This document shows positions 30,869 through 40,676 of a stretch of 41,991 bases of DNA, in pieces. Position numbers and translations under genes: made by a program. This DNA comes from an uncultured beta proteobacterium. GTDB lineage: Bacteria > Pseudomonadota > Gammaproteobacteria > Burkholderiales > Burkholderiaceae_C. The stretch's first letter is position 1. Every line of letters begins with the position of its first letter. Under the pieces are notes generated by a model, which was not told the origin of the DNA, did no database searches, and saw only the letters and a program-made list of their open reading frames with translations. The stretch covers positions 1-41,991 of the forward strand of contig CAJCCO010000065.1 of the NCBI GenBank assembly GCA_903960915.1, read 5' to 3'.

Positions 30869-33009
30869 GCGGCAAGACGCGATAAATCTGCCACGCGGTT
30901 CATCGCGACAAACAGGGTTTTGAGCAGGCCTTGGCGGTTCAAGCGCAGGTCGAGTTGCTCGGCGTTGACCATGACGTCGTCAAAGAAAGCGTCCACCGGC
31001 GCGCGCAAGGCGGCCAGGGTTTGCAGCGAGGCGGTGTAGTCGCCGGCTTCAAACTGGCTGTGCGCTTGCGGCAACACGGTTTGCAGCGCGGCGTGCAACG
31101 CTTTTTCGGCGGGCTCTTGCAGCAGCACCAGGCTGACGTGGGCGTCCACCTCGCCGGCTTTTTTCAGGATGTTGCCAATGCGCTTGTTGGCCGCAGCCAG
31201 GGCCGGGGCTTCGGGCAGGGCGGCAAAGGCGCGCACGGCGGCCAGGCGTTTGGATACATCGCCCAGGCGCTGCGGCTGCAGGGCCAGCACGGCGTCTACC
31301 TCTTGCGCGCTGTAGCCCTGCTCGCGCAGGGAGCCAGCCATGCGGTCGTAGATGAAGTCGGTCAGGGCCGCGTTGGCCGGGGTGATCTTGTCACCAAAGA
31401 CGGGGGCCGCGTCAGCCACCAAAGCGCCCAAGGACAGCGGCACATCGTTTTCTACCAGCATGCGAATCACGCCCAGCGCATGGCGGCGCAGCGCAAACGG
31501 GTCTTTGTCCCCCGTGGGCAGGTTGCCAATGCCAAACATGCCCACCAGGGTTTCGAGTTTGTCGGCCAGCGCCACCACCAGGCCCACCGGGTTGCGCGGC
31601 AGGTCGTCGCCGGCAAAGCGGGGTTTGTAGTGGTCTTCAATGGCGTCGGCCACCTCGGCGCTCAGGCCGTCATTGAGCGCGTAGTAGCGGCCCATGATGC
31701 CCTGGAGCTCGGGGAACTCGCCCACCATGTCGGTCACCAGATCGGTCTTGGCCAACTGGGCGGCGAGGTCGGCTTGCGCGGCCAGCGCATCACCGCCAAG
31801 CTGGCGGCCAATGGCTTGGGCCATGGCGCGCACGCGGCTGATGCGCTCGCCCTGGCTGCCCAGCTTGTTGTGGTAGACCACTTTGTCTAGGCCGTCCACG
31901 CGCGAGGCGAGGGTTTTCTTGCGGTCCTGGTCGAAGAAGAACTTGGCATCGCTCAGGCGCGGGCGCACCACGCGCTCGTTGCCGCCAATGACGGCGCTGG
32001 CGTCTGCCGGGTTGATGTTGCTCACCACCAGAAACTTGTGGGTCAGCTTGCCAGCGGCGTCGATCAGGGGAAAGTATTTCTGGTTGGCCTTCATGGTGAG
32101 AATCAGGCACTCTTGCGGCACTTGCAAAAACTCTTCTTCGAAGCTGCACACCAGCACATGAGGGCGCTCCACCAGGCCGGTGACTTCGCTGAGCAAGTCG
32201 TCGTCCATTAGCACCTGGTAACCGGGGCCCAGTTGCTCGGCGGCGTTGGCCAGTTGCGTGACGATGGAAAAACGACGCTCATCAAAACTGGCAATCACCG
32301 CGCCGTCGTGGCCCAAGGTGGCGGCATACGCGTCGGCGTGCCCAATCACCACGGGTGAAATCCGCGCTTCGAAGCGGTGGCCCTGCGTGCTGTTGCCCGC
32401 CGTGAGCCCCAACGCCTTGACCGGCACCACGGTGCTGCCGTGCAAGGCCACCAGGCCGTGCGCCGGGCGCACAAAGTGCACGCTGGTCCAGCCGGGCAAA
32501 AAGTTATCCATGCCGCAGTTGGTCTCCAACTGGTAGCTCATCACCTTGGGGATGGGCAGCTTGGCAATGGCCTCGTCCAGGGCTTTTTGCAGCCCCAGGT
32601 CTAGGCCGGCACCGGTGACCAGGCTGTCAAAGAACAGGGCCTCAGCCTTGCCATCAGGCGCGCGCTTGAGGGCGGCCACCAGCGCCACGGGGTCGCTCAC
32701 GTCGGCGCCCAAGGCTTGCAGTTTTTTCAGCAGCGCGGGCGTGGCGTGACCACTGGCATCTAGCCCTACTGCCACAGGCATGAGCTTTTGCTGCACGGCT
32801 TTATCAGCCGCCTTGCGGCTGACGTGCGTGACGTGGGCGCCCAGGCGACGCGGCGAGGCAAAGGCGGTGACCACGGCATCGGAGGCCGCCAGGCCTTGGG
32901 CCTTGAGGGAGTCGGCGAGCACGTGGGCAAACGCATCGCCCAGTTTTTTGAGCGCCTTGGGCGGCAGCTCTTCGACGAACAATTCAACGAGGAGGTTTTC
33001 GGTGGTCAT
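30865..33009 (-). CDS. glyS: Glycine-tRNA ligase beta subunit
   Basis: Beta subunit of the alpha2beta2 glycyl-tRNA synthetase, 714 residues. MTTENLLVELFVEELPPKAL at the start, GLVALHGSTVVPVKALG and the C-terminal anticodon-binding region with RVADLSRLAA are typical. The start is the ATG at 33009, two bases after the glyQ stop; the longer open frame into glyQ is not used. It is essential for protein synthesis and always paired with glyQ. Confidence 0.96.
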   Translation of the reverse strand: MTTENLLVELFVEELPPKALKKLGDAFAHVLADSLKAQGLAASDAVVTAFASPRRLGAHVTHVSRKAADKAVQQKLMPVAVGLDASGHATPALLKKLQALGADVSDPVALVAALKRAPDGKAEALFFDSLVTGAGLDLGLQKALDEAIAKLPIPKVMSYQLETNCGMDNFLPGWTSVHFVRPAHGLVALHGSTVVPVKALGLTAGNSTQGHRFEARISPVVIGHADAYAATLGHDGAVIASFDERRFSIVTQLANAAEQLGPGYQVLMDDDLLSEVTGLVERPHVLVCSFEEEFLQVPQECLILTMKANQKYFPLIDAAGKLTHKFLVVSNINPADASAVIGGNERVVRPRLSDAKFFFDQDRKKTLASRVDGLDKVVYHNKLGSQGERISRVRAMAQAIGRQLGGDALAAQADLAAQLAKTDLVTDMVGEFPELQGIMGRYYALNDGLSAEVADAIEDHYKPRFAGDDLPRNPVGLVVALADKLETLVGMFGIGNLPTGDKDPFALRRHALGVIRMLVENDVPLSLGALVADAAPVFGDKITPANAALTDFIYDRMAGSLREQGYSAQEVDAVLALQPQRLGDVSKRLAAVRAFAALPEAPALAAANKRIGNILKKAGEVDAHVSLVLLQEPAEKALHAALQTVLPQAHSQFEAGDYTASLQTLAALRAPVDAFFDDVMVNAEQLDLRLNRQGLLKTLFVAMNRVADLSRLAA

Positions 33010-33011
33010 TT

Positions 33012-33953
33012 TCAAGCTGCTTTCTTCGTCGTCGGCGTCGCGTGCGTCACGTTCGTTACGTGCGCCATCTGCGCCACCCATTCGCGTGGGGCCATGGGAA
33101 AGCCCAGGCGCTCACGGCTCTCAAAGTAGCTCTGCGCCACGCTGCGGGCCAGGTTGCGGATGCGGCCCATGTAGGCGGCGCGCTCAGTCACGCTGATGGC
33201 ACCGCGGGCGTCAAGCAGGTTAAAGCTGTGCGCGCATTTGAGCACCTGCTCATAGGCGGGCAAGGCGAGCTGCTGCGTCACCAGGTGCTTGGCCTGTTTT
33301 TCGTGCGCCGTGAAGGCGGTGAACAGAAAGTCCACATCGGAATGCTCAAAGTTGTAGGTGGACTGCTCGACCTCGTTTTGGTGGTAGACGTCGCCATAGC
33401 TCATGGTCTCGGTCCACTGCAGGTCGTAGACGTTGTCGACGCCCTGCAAGTACATGGCCAGGCGCTCCAGGCCATAGGTGATCTCGCCGGTGACGGGCTT
33501 GCAGTCGATGCCGCCGACTTGCTGGAAGTAGGTGAACTGGGTCACCTCCATGCCGTTCAACCAGACCTCCCAACCCAGGCCCCAAGCGCCCAGGGTGGGG
33601 TTTTCCCAGTCGTCTTCAACAAAGCGGATGTCGTTCTTTTTGAGGTCAAAGCCCAGGGCTTCAAGCGAGCCCAGGTACAGCTCAAGAATGTTGCTGGGGG
33701 CGGGCTTCAAGACCACCTGGTACTGGTAGTAGTGCTGTAAGCGGTTGGGGTTGTCGCCGTAGCGGCCGTCTTTGGGGCGGCGGCTGGGCTGCACGTAGGC
33801 GGCCTTCCAGGGCTCGGGCCCGAGGGCGCGCAAAAAGGTGGCGGTGTGCGAGGTGCCCGCGCCCACTTCCATGTCGTAGGGCTGCAGCAAGGCGCAGCCT
33901 TGGGCGTCCCAGTAGGACTGGAGTTTCAAAATGATTTGCTGGAAGGTCAACAT
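33012..33953 (-). CDS. glyQ: Glycine-tRNA ligase alpha subunit
   Basis: Catalytic alpha subunit of 313 residues. [40 protein letters not shown] and [20 protein letters not shown] are diagnostic of GlyQ. The C-terminus carries a short extra tail rich in threonine and alanine. First gene of the glyQS-gmhB-plsC-ygjP-like run; the 121 bases upstream are shared with a divergent transporter gene and contain a hairpin but no T-box or glycine riboswitch that I can see. Confidence 0.96.
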   Translation of the reverse strand: MLTFQQIILKLQSYWDAQGCALLQPYDMEVGAGTSHTATFLRALGPEPWKAAYVQPSRRPKDGRYGDNPNRLQHYYQYQVVLKPAPSNILELYLGSLEALGFDLKKNDIRFVEDDWENPTLGAWGLGWEVWLNGMEVTQFTYFQQVGGIDCKPVTGEITYGLERLAMYLQGVDNVYDLQWTETMSYGDVYHQNEVEQSTYNFEHSDVDFLFTAFTAHEKQAKHLVTQQLALPAYEQVLKCAHSFNLLDARGAISVTERAAYMGRIRNLARSVAQSYFESRERLGFPMAPREWVAQMAHVTNVTHATPTTKKAA

Positions 33954-33972
33954 AGCTTGTGTCTACCGGTTT

Positions 33973-34016
33973 CGCCTGCGCTGCGTGGGCGCCTCTGCCG
34001 CAGGCGATCTGTGCGT
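33973..34016. repeat. Inverted repeat in the glyQ leader
   Basis: Arms CGCCTGCG (33973-33980) and CGCAGGCG (34009-34016), perfect 8-bp match around 28 bases, within the gap between glyQ and the divergent transporter gene. It begins 19 bases upstream of the glyQ ATG. It may fold in the glyQ leader; no function can be assigned. Confidence 0.3.
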
Positions 34017-34074
34017 GTAAACCCTCGATTTTACGGGCCATTGCGTGCGCTATCCTGTCCCCTAAGGAGACTTA

Positions 34075-34950
34075 ATGAGCACTCAACAACTGATTTTGAG
34101 CCTGGTCTTGGCCACCATGGTGTTTTCTGTGGCGCTGGAGCTGCGGCTGGACGATTTCAAGCGCGTGGCGCAAACGCCCAAAGCGGTGATTTGCGGGCTG
34201 ATTCCCCAGTTCATTCTGCTGCCGGTGGGCACTTGGCTGGCCACCCTGGTGCTGGACTTGCCGTCCAACATTGAGGCCGCCATGATTCTGGTGGCCGCCT
34301 GCCCCGGCGGCAGCCTGAGCAATGTGGTGACGCACCTGGGACGTGGTAACACGGCGCTGTCGGTCAGTGTCTCGGCGGTGGCCAGCGTGATTGCGCTGTT
34401 TGCCACGCCGTTCAACTTCAGCTGGATGATTGCCACCAACCCCGGCACAGCGGCCTGGCTGAAAACGCTGGCGCTGGACCCCTCGGGCATCTGGTTGAGC
34501 CTGTTGTTGTTGCTGGCCATTCCGATGGCGCTGGGCTTGCTGGCCTCGCACCGCTTGCCGGACTTGACGGCGCGCCTGCGCAAACCGCTGGGCAACTTTG
34601 CCGTGGCAGCGCTGATTTTGTTCATCGTGGGCGGGCTGATCAAGGAGCGCCAGTTGCTGACCCTGGGCCTGTTGCCCTTGCTGCTGATTGTGGTGTTGCA
34701 CAACGCCAGCGGCTTGCTGTTTGGCTGGATCACCAGCACTCTGATGGGCGTGAGCGTGCGCGACCGGCGTGCGGTCATGATTGAAGGGGGCATGCAAAAC
34801 TCGGGGCTGGCTTTGGGCATCATTGCGCTGCAGTTCAACAGCGACCTGGGGATGGTGACGCTGGCCAGTCTGTGGGGGATCTGGCATATCGTCAGTGGCA
34901 TGACGCTGGCCTATTTCTGGAGGAGACAAGATGCTCGACTGGCTGTTTAA
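34075..34950 (+). CDS. Bile acid:sodium symporter (BASS) family transporter
   Basis: Inner-membrane protein of 291 residues with about nine or ten hydrophobic segments. Family marks are MVFSVALELRLDDFKRVAQT and AACPGGSLSNVVTHLGRGN, the second being the conserved crossover region that binds sodium. BASS proteins carry organic anions such as 2-keto acids or pantoate in bacteria. It has an AAGGAG site and overlaps the deacylase gene by 20 bases, so it may import an N-acyl amino acid or export a product; this is inference. Confidence 0.9.
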   Translation: MSTQQLILSLVLATMVFSVALELRLDDFKRVAQTPKAVICGLIPQFILLPVGTWLATLVLDLPSNIEAAMILVAACPGGSLSNVVTHLGRGNTALSVSVSAVASVIALFATPFNFSWMIATNPGTAAWLKTLALDPSGIWLSLLLLLAIPMALGLLASHRLPDLTARLRKPLGNFAVAALILFIVGGLIKERQLLTLGLLPLLLIVVLHNASGLLFGWITSTLMGVSVRDRRAVMIEGGMQNSGLALGIIALQFNSDLGMVTLASLWGIWHIVSGMTLAYFWRRQDARLAV

Positions 34951-36694
34951 AAATGCCACCGTGGTGGACGGCACGGGCACGCCGCCTTATGCGGCCGATG
35001 TGGGCGTGCAAGACGGGCGCATTGTGGCCGTGGGCCATGTAGACACCCCAGCCCGCCAGACCACAGACGCTACGGGCTTGTGGCTGACGCCGGGCTTCAT
35101 TGACATACACACCCATTACGACGGGCAGGTGACCTGGGACGCCTGCTTTACCCCCAGCATTTACCACGGCGTGACCACTTTGGTGATGGGCAACTGCGGC
35201 GTTGGCTTTGCGCCAAATCGCCCCGGCCATGAGGACGACCTGATCAAGCTGATGGAGGGAGTAGAGGATATTCCGGGTGCCGCCTTGCACGAGGGCATTG
35301 TCTGGAACTGGGAGAGCTTTGTGCAGTACATGGACGCGCTGGCGGCCACGCCACGCAGCCTGGACTACTTGGTGCAAGTACCCCACGACCCCCTGCGCAT
35401 GTACGTGATGGGCGAGCGCGCCCAGGCACACAGCTTGGCCACACCGGCCGACATTGAGGCTATGCGTGCGCTGTTGCGCGAGGCCTTGCAAGCGGGTGCG
35501 GCGGGCTTCAGTACCGGGCGCAGCGACAACCACCGCACCTCGGAAGGCAAAGACACGCCTGCCGCCAACGCCAGCGCGCAAGAACTCACCGGCCTGGCGC
35601 ATGCTTTTGACGGCTTGGGCCACGGCGTGATTCAAATGGTGAGTGACTACAACTTACTGCACGGCCCCGCAGAATTTGATGCGGAGTTTGACCTGGTGGA
35701 AGCGCTGGCCCGCACCAGCGGCAAGCCGGTATCGGTGACCTGGTTGCAACGCGACCCGGGTGGTGAGCAATACCAAAAGATTCAGGCCCGGGTGGAAGCC
35801 GCCGTAGAACAAGGTTTGCCCCTGTATTTGCAAACTGCCGCACGCGGCATTGGTGTGATCAACGGGCTGGAGGCGAGCTTTCACCCTTTCATGGGTTTTC
35901 CGTCTTACAAAGAAGTGGCGCACCTGCCGCTGGCCGAGCGCGCACAGGCCTTGCGCGAACCTGCGCGTAAGGCGCGCATCCTGGCAGAAAAATCTGACCG
36001 ATTAGCCGGAGACGGCAGCGCCATTCCGCCACTGGTAGATATCTTGCTGGCTCGCATTGAGCTCATCAGCGGGCGCATGTTTGCGCTGGAAGACACGCTG
36101 AACTACGAGCCTTCGGTGATGCAGAGTTTTCTGGTACGCGCCAAGCAAGCCGGCACCAGCGCGCTGGAGGCGATTTACGACTACCTGTGCGCCGGAACGG
36201 GTGAAGGTTTGATTTACTTTCCCATCTTCAACTACAACGATGGCTCTCTGGACACCGTGCGCCGCATGCTGGCCCACCCGCGTGCCTTGAGCGGTTTGAG
36301 CGATGCCGGCGCGCATGTGGGCACCGTGTGCGACGCCAGCTTCACCACCTTCATGCTCACGCACTGGGTGCAAGAGCGCACCCGCGACCCGCTCCTTTTG
36401 GAGCAGGCGGTGGAGATGCTCACACGGCGCAATGCGCGTTACCTGGGCTTGAGCGACCGAGGGGTGATTGCGCCGGGGCTGCGTGCCGACCTGAACCTGA
36501 TTGACCCCGCGCGTTTGAGCATGGGACTGCCGCAATTGGTGCGCGATTTACCCGCCGGGGGCAAGCGCTTTGTACAACGTGCCAAGGGCTATGTAGGAAC
36601 CTGGGTGGCGGGCGAACAGGTGCAGGCCGAGGGCGTCATTTCTGCCGCTCGGCCCGGGCGGCTGGTGCGCATGGGGCAAGGGGCGGCGCCTTAA
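34931..36694 (+). CDS. N-acyl-D-amino-acid deacylase-type amidohydrolase
   Basis: Metal-dependent amidohydrolase of 587 residues. The metal motif is H60 and H62 in FIDIHTHYDGQ, and GNCGVGFAPNRPG is typical of the D-aminoacylase group. SDAGAHVGTVCDAS near residue 455 provides the aspartate ligand. It probably removes the acyl group from an N-acyl-D-amino acid; the exact substrate is unknown. Its start overlaps the BASS gene by 20 bases and its TAA shares bases with the lnt stop codon on the other strand. Confidence 0.9.
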   Translation: MLDWLFKNATVVDGTGTPPYAADVGVQDGRIVAVGHVDTPARQTTDATGLWLTPGFIDIHTHYDGQVTWDACFTPSIYHGVTTLVMGNCGVGFAPNRPGHEDDLIKLMEGVEDIPGAALHEGIVWNWESFVQYMDALAATPRSLDYLVQVPHDPLRMYVMGERAQAHSLATPADIEAMRALLREALQAGAAGFSTGRSDNHRTSEGKDTPAANASAQELTGLAHAFDGLGHGVIQMVSDYNLLHGPAEFDAEFDLVEALARTSGKPVSVTWLQRDPGGEQYQKIQARVEAAVEQGLPLYLQTAARGIGVINGLEASFHPFMGFPSYKEVAHLPLAERAQALREPARKARILAEKSDRLAGDGSAIPPLVDILLARIELISGRMFALEDTLNYEPSVMQSFLVRAKQAGTSALEAIYDYLCAGTGEGLIYFPIFNYNDGSLDTVRRMLAHPRALSGLSDAGAHVGTVCDASFTTFMLTHWVQERTRDPLLLEQAVEMLTRRNARYLGLSDRGVIAPGLRADLNLIDPARLSMGLPQLVRDLPAGGKRFVQRAKGYVGTWVAGEQVQAEGVISAARPGRLVRMGQGAAP

Positions 36695-38310
36695 GTGGCT
36701 GAGTAGCGAAGACGCCAAGCCCAGACCAGCATCGCCAACGCCAGCCCCCACAGGGGCCACAAGCCCAGGCGCGAGACCCACCAGGCGTAAGGCGTGGTGC
36801 CACTGCGCCCCTCCACTTGACCGACCAAAATAGCACGGGTGTCGCGCTGGGTGATACTGCGCACCTGGCCGCGGTGGTCGACGATAGCGGTCATGCCGGT
36901 GTTGGTGGCCAGGACAAAGGGGCGTGCAAATTCCTGGGCGCGCAGGCGCGCCATGTGCAGGTGATGGTCCATTGCCAAGCTGTTGCCAAACCAGGCTAAG
37001 TTGCTGACGTTGACAAAGATGCTGGGCGCAGGCGCACCAGGCGCAAACTGCAGGGCCAGTTCTTCGCTGAAGAGATCTTCGTAGCAAATATTGGCCGACA
37101 AGAGCTGGCCGCGCCACTCAAAAGGAGCCTGGCGTGCTGCGCCTCGGTTGAAGTCGCCCAGTGGAATATTCATCAACGCGGTGAACCATTTAAAGAACGG
37201 CGGGATGAACTCACCAAACGGCACCAGGTGGTGTTTGTTGTAGCGCCAGGGCTCGGCCTGGCCTGGTTTGAGACCCATGACGGAATTGGTGTAGCCCTGC
37301 TCATAACTGCCCAGCGGAATGCCCACGAGTGCGGCTTGTGTGCCGTTGGCAAAGCGTTGTTGCAGACTGGCCCAGTAGTCGGGCGGTAGCTGTTCGGGCA
37401 GCAAGGGAATGGCGGTTTCGGGGGCGATCACCAAGTCGGTGCTGCTGCTGGCAAGCTGGCGGGCGTACCAGTCCAGCGCCAAGGGCACGCCCGAGCCGGT
37501 TTCAAACTTTTCATCCTGGGCAATATTGCCTTGCAGCAGGGTGACTGACAAAGTACCGGTAGCCTGCGACCAACTGGGTGCAGTCTGTTGGTAAACGCCC
37601 GGCACCAGGAGCACCAGCACCGCCATCGCACCAACGCGCCAAGGTGGGCGCCGCGCAGGCCGTGTGGTCAGGGTCTGGGCTGCCGTCATGGCCAGCCAGG
37701 CGGCCACAGCGCCTATGCCGTAGACGCCCAACCAGGGGGCCAGATCCGACAGCGGGCCCTCCACATGGGCATAGCCGGCAGCGCCCCAGCCAAAACCCGT
37801 GAGCCATTGGCCACGGGCCAGCTCGGCCATCAACCACAGGGCGGCAAATAAGCCCGCAGAGCAGGACTTGCGCGCGGGGCGCAGGGCTACCAGCAGGCCA
37901 CAACTGGCGGCGTAGTACAGCGCCAGCAAACCCGCCAGCGCGAGCACGGCGGGTGCGGCCAGCAAGAAAGGCAAGCCGCCATAGGTGTGCAGTGCGACAA
38001 AGGTCCAGCCAAATGCGCCCACCAACCAGGTGGTGGCGAACACCCAGCCAGTCAGCGCGGCAAGGCGCCAGTGCCGGCTGGTGTTGAGCAAGACTGCCAA
38101 GCCGCCTAGCGCCAGACCTTGCAGCCACCAGGCGGGCTGGCCTTGATTAAGGCCCAGAAGGGAGAGAAATGACGTGGGCCAGGGCCAGGCCAGGCTGGCG
38201 GCGTGGGCACCCCCTGCCAGCACAGCCGCCGCCACACGCCACCAGGCGCTCAGGGACGACTGCCCTGGCACGGCGTACAGCCAGCGGGTAAGGACTTCAG
38301 GGCGTTGCAT
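36691..38310 (-). CDS. lnt: Apolipoprotein N-acyltransferase
   Basis: Inner-membrane enzyme of 539 residues that adds the third acyl chain to lipoproteins. Several transmembrane helices (about 20-240) precede a nitrilase-type periplasmic domain with the catalytic triad E298 (IAPETAIP), K359 (YNKHHLVPFGEF) and C409 (NICYEDLF). I chose the ATG at 38310 (MQRPEVLTRW), which overlaps corC by 14 bases; the longer open frame is within corC. The C-terminal membrane helix ends YSAT. Its TAA overlaps the TAA of the deacylase gene in a TTAA. Confidence 0.94.
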   Translation of the reverse strand: MQRPEVLTRWLYAVPGQSSLSAWWRVAAAVLAGGAHAASLAWPWPTSFLSLLGLNQGQPAWWLQGLALGGLAVLLNTSRHWRLAALTGWVFATTWLVGAFGWTFVALHTYGGLPFLLAAPAVLALAGLLALYYAASCGLLVALRPARKSCSAGLFAALWLMAELARGQWLTGFGWGAAGYAHVEGPLSDLAPWLGVYGIGAVAAWLAMTAAQTLTTRPARRPPWRVGAMAVLVLLVPGVYQQTAPSWSQATGTLSVTLLQGNIAQDEKFETGSGVPLALDWYARQLASSSTDLVIAPETAIPLLPEQLPPDYWASLQQRFANGTQAALVGIPLGSYEQGYTNSVMGLKPGQAEPWRYNKHHLVPFGEFIPPFFKWFTALMNIPLGDFNRGAARQAPFEWRGQLLSANICYEDLFSEELALQFAPGAPAPSIFVNVSNLAWFGNSLAMDHHLHMARLRAQEFARPFVLATNTGMTAIVDHRGQVRSITQRDTRAILVGQVEGRSGTTPYAWWVSRLGLWPLWGLALAMLVWAWRLRYSAT

Positions 38311-39187
38311 TGCCCTGGGACGAGACCTTGAACCATTTGACGGCCCCGCCCTTGGTGTGCAGCACGACAAAGTTGAGACCAGCCATGGCGTGTCGCTCGC
38401 CCCGTTTGGGCACGTGACCCATCTCATGGGCGATCAAGCCGCCGATGGTGTCGAACTCGTCGTCGGGATCGCGCCCACGCAACTTGACCTCAAAGGCGTC
38501 TTCTACGCGGTCTAGTGCAGTGTCACCGCTGACGCGGTAGCTGTGGTCAGGTAGTCCAAAAATGTCGCCTTCATCGGCGGCAATGTCAAATTCATCTTCA
38601 ATCTCGCCGACGATCTGCTCCAGCACGTCTTCAATGGTGACCAGACCGGCCACACGACCAAACTCGTCGATGACGAGGGCCTGGTGGTTGCGGTTGCCCT
38701 GGAACTCCCGAAGCAAGTCGTTCAAAGGTTTGCTCTCAGGTACAAAGACTGCGGGACGCAGCAGGGCGCGCAGGTTCAGCTCAGGCGCGCGCTGAAGTTT
38801 GAGCAGGTCTTTGGCCAGCAAGATACCAATGATGTTTTCGCGGTCACCGTCATACACAGGAAAGCGTGAGTGGGCGGTGTCGATCACGCCGTTGAGCAAT
38901 ACCTCGTAGGTGTCGGCAATGTTGACCAGGTCCATCCGGGTCGCGGGCACCATGACGTCGCCGGCAGTCATATCGGCCATGCGAATGACGCCTTCAAGCA
39001 TCACGCGTGAATCCGCATCGATGATGTGGTTTTCTTCCGCTTCGGCCAGCGTCTCGATCAACTCGTCCGTGGAGTCGGGCCCGGGATGGATGAACTCGGC
39101 GAGTTTTTGGAGAAAGGTTCGCTTGTCTTCCCGATCAGGAAAGCGGGCGGGGTGAGGGTCTGACACAGCTAGAAAAGCGCAGGACAT
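38297..39187 (-). CDS. corC: CorC/HlyC-family CBS protein
   Basis: Cytoplasmic protein of 296 residues: charged N-terminus, a CBS pair (about 75-195; MVPATRMDLVNIADT and VFVPESKPLNDLLREFQGNR) and a C-terminal CorC_HlyC domain (about 205-290; DDEFDTIGGLIAHEMGHVP). Family members affect Mg2+/Co2+ efflux. The start may be the ATG at 39187 or a GTG at 39166; neither has a good ribosome site. It overlaps lnt by 14 bases; the corC-lnt pair is conserved among proteobacteria. Confidence 0.9.
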   Translation of the reverse strand: MSCAFLAVSDPHPARFPDREDKRTFLQKLAEFIHPGPDSTDELIETLAEAEENHIIDADSRVMLEGVIRMADMTAGDVMVPATRMDLVNIADTYEVLLNGVIDTAHSRFPVYDGDRENIIGILLAKDLLKLQRAPELNLRALLRPAVFVPESKPLNDLLREFQGNRNHQALVIDEFGRVAGLVTIEDVLEQIVGEIEDEFDIAADEGDIFGLPDHSYRVSGDTALDRVEDAFEVKLRGRDPDDEFDTIGGLIAHEMGHVPKRGERHAMAGLNFVVLHTKGGAVKWFKVSSQGNATP

Positions 39188-39254
39188 GCAGTTGTTGTTG
39201 AGCCTCTAGGATAGCGGATTGTGAAGTCACTCCACTTGGAGGCGCATCCAAGGG

Positions 39255-39986
39255 TCAACTTGAGCTGTTTTGCTCGGCCGCGTGCACATCACGGCGCAGC
39301 GCTTGTACGGTGGCCAGGAAGTCCCAAAATTGTTTGACTTGCACTTTGATTTGGTAGTTGGTCTGCGCCAGTTGCTCGTCCATCAACTCAGTGAGCCGGG
39401 TGTCCAGGGTGGCAGGAGGCAACAACAGATGCGCCTCGGACTCAGACCCAAAACGCTCTACCGTAGCGCCGGCTTGCCGCGCAATACGCAACATGGCGCG
39501 GTTCTCACTCAAGGCATGAATGAACATTCGGCTGATACCTTCGTTGCAAGCGTGCATGGCGGCGCGGTCAAACAATCGCGCACCATAGCCTCGCCCACGA
39601 ACATGGCTCGACACGGACACCCCAAATTCCGCACAGGCAGACAAATCGCTATCCATCGAAAAAGCCAAATGCGCCATGGCGATGAGCTCCAGGCGCCGGT
39701 TGTAAATACCAAAGATGTCGTCGCGCTCGAAATTCAACTGTGCAACATAGCGTTTGATTTGCTCGTCATTCGCTGCAAAACCAAAGCGCAGGTACCTGTC
39801 CTCTTCTGACAGGGCCAGCAAATGGACGGCTATTCGGTCACGGTGGTTGCTACTGAGTGAACGAATGGGCACCGACACTGTGGAAGGGCTGGATCGAGTG
39901 CGTTGTGGCAAGCTCGATGAGGCATCGCCAGCTTCGGCCGTTGGGCCACCCGGAGATATTGAGAATGAATCTTTTGCATCAGCCAT
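39255..39986 (-). CDS. GNAT-family N-acetyltransferase
   Basis: Acetyltransferase of 243 residues. The acetyl-CoA loop is RGRGYG at 130-135 (SSHVRGRGYGARLFDRAAMH), preceded by the strand FGVSVSS. The first 45 residues are serine- and proline-rich and probably disordered, and 50 helical residues follow the domain. The substrate is unknown; related proteins act on small molecules or protein lysines. It lies between corC and an Lrp gene on the same strand, with 44 bases upstream. Confidence 0.85.
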   Translation of the reverse strand: MADAKDSFSISPGGPTAEAGDASSSLPQRTRSSPSTVSVPIRSLSSNHRDRIAVHLLALSEEDRYLRFGFAANDEQIKRYVAQLNFERDDIFGIYNRRLELIAMAHLAFSMDSDLSACAEFGVSVSSHVRGRGYGARLFDRAAMHACNEGISRMFIHALSENRAMLRIARQAGATVERFGSESEAHLLLPPATLDTRLTELMDEQLAQTNYQIKVQVKQFWDFLATVQALRRDVHAAEQNSSS

Positions 39987-40030
39987 GCGTCACTATAAGG
40001 GTTTTCCCTAAATGACTGTGCCCAAATTAT

Positions 40031-40507
40031 TTATAACAGTGGCATCGCTGTGGTGGCTTTGATGCGATCGAGCACAAAACTGGTTCTGCAGTCTTGAACG
40101 CTTGGGTGTTTGAGGAGGGTATCCATGACGAAATGTGAGTACGCGCTCATGTTCTGGACCACAACACGCATGAAATAGTCCATCTCTCCACTGAGGGCTT
40201 CACACTCCACCACCTGCGGCCATGTCTGTACGCTGGCACGAAACAGGTCACGTGGCGTGCGGTGTTGGTTATCTGTATTTTTTTCTAAACGCACCGTGAT
40301 GTGCGCCACCAAACCAAGACCAACAGCCTCTGGTTTAACCAATGCGACATAGCGGTCAATCACGCCCCGATCTTCCAGCCGCTTGACCCGCCGCAACACA
40401 GCACTGGGCGACAGGCTTACGATTTCTGACAATTGGTCGTAGGTGGTTCGACCATTTTCTTGAAGCGTGTTCAAGATGATTCGGTCGAGCTTGTCTATTG
40501 TTTCCAT
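40031..40507 (-). CDS. Lrp/AsnC-family regulator
   Basis: Regulator of 158 residues. The N-terminal helix-turn-helix (LDRIILNTLQENGRTTYDQL, then LSPSAVLRRVKRLEDRGVI) is followed by the ligand-binding alpha/beta domain with CEALSGEMDYFMRVVVQNM. Effectors are usually amino acids. It diverges from the FFLEELY-motif gene across 169 bases and precedes the GNAT gene, either of which could be a target. The closeness to Lrp or to BkdR-type members cannot be settled here. Confidence 0.92.
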   Translation of the reverse strand: METIDKLDRIILNTLQENGRTTYDQLSEIVSLSPSAVLRRVKRLEDRGVIDRYVALVKPEAVGLGLVAHITVRLEKNTDNQHRTPRDLFRASVQTWPQVVECEALSGEMDYFMRVVVQNMSAYSHFVMDTLLKHPSVQDCRTSFVLDRIKATTAMPLL

Positions 40508-40676
40508 CCGTCATCCTCAGCAGTTTTATTGCGCGTATGTTAGTTCTAAGTAACTTTTTCCACGTTACAAGACAGCATAAGGGCCCCAGGCAAAAGTTTC
40601 ACATGACCGACTCAGCGATATTTCACTGCGGTAATGACTACCGATGCGAGAAGTTAGACCTGATTTCTGGAATTCT

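Noticed and set aside
34072..34980. A 302-codon open frame on the minus strand opposite the BASS gene
   Set aside because: Glutamine- and histidine-rich translation with no domain; the plus strand encodes an obvious membrane transporter.
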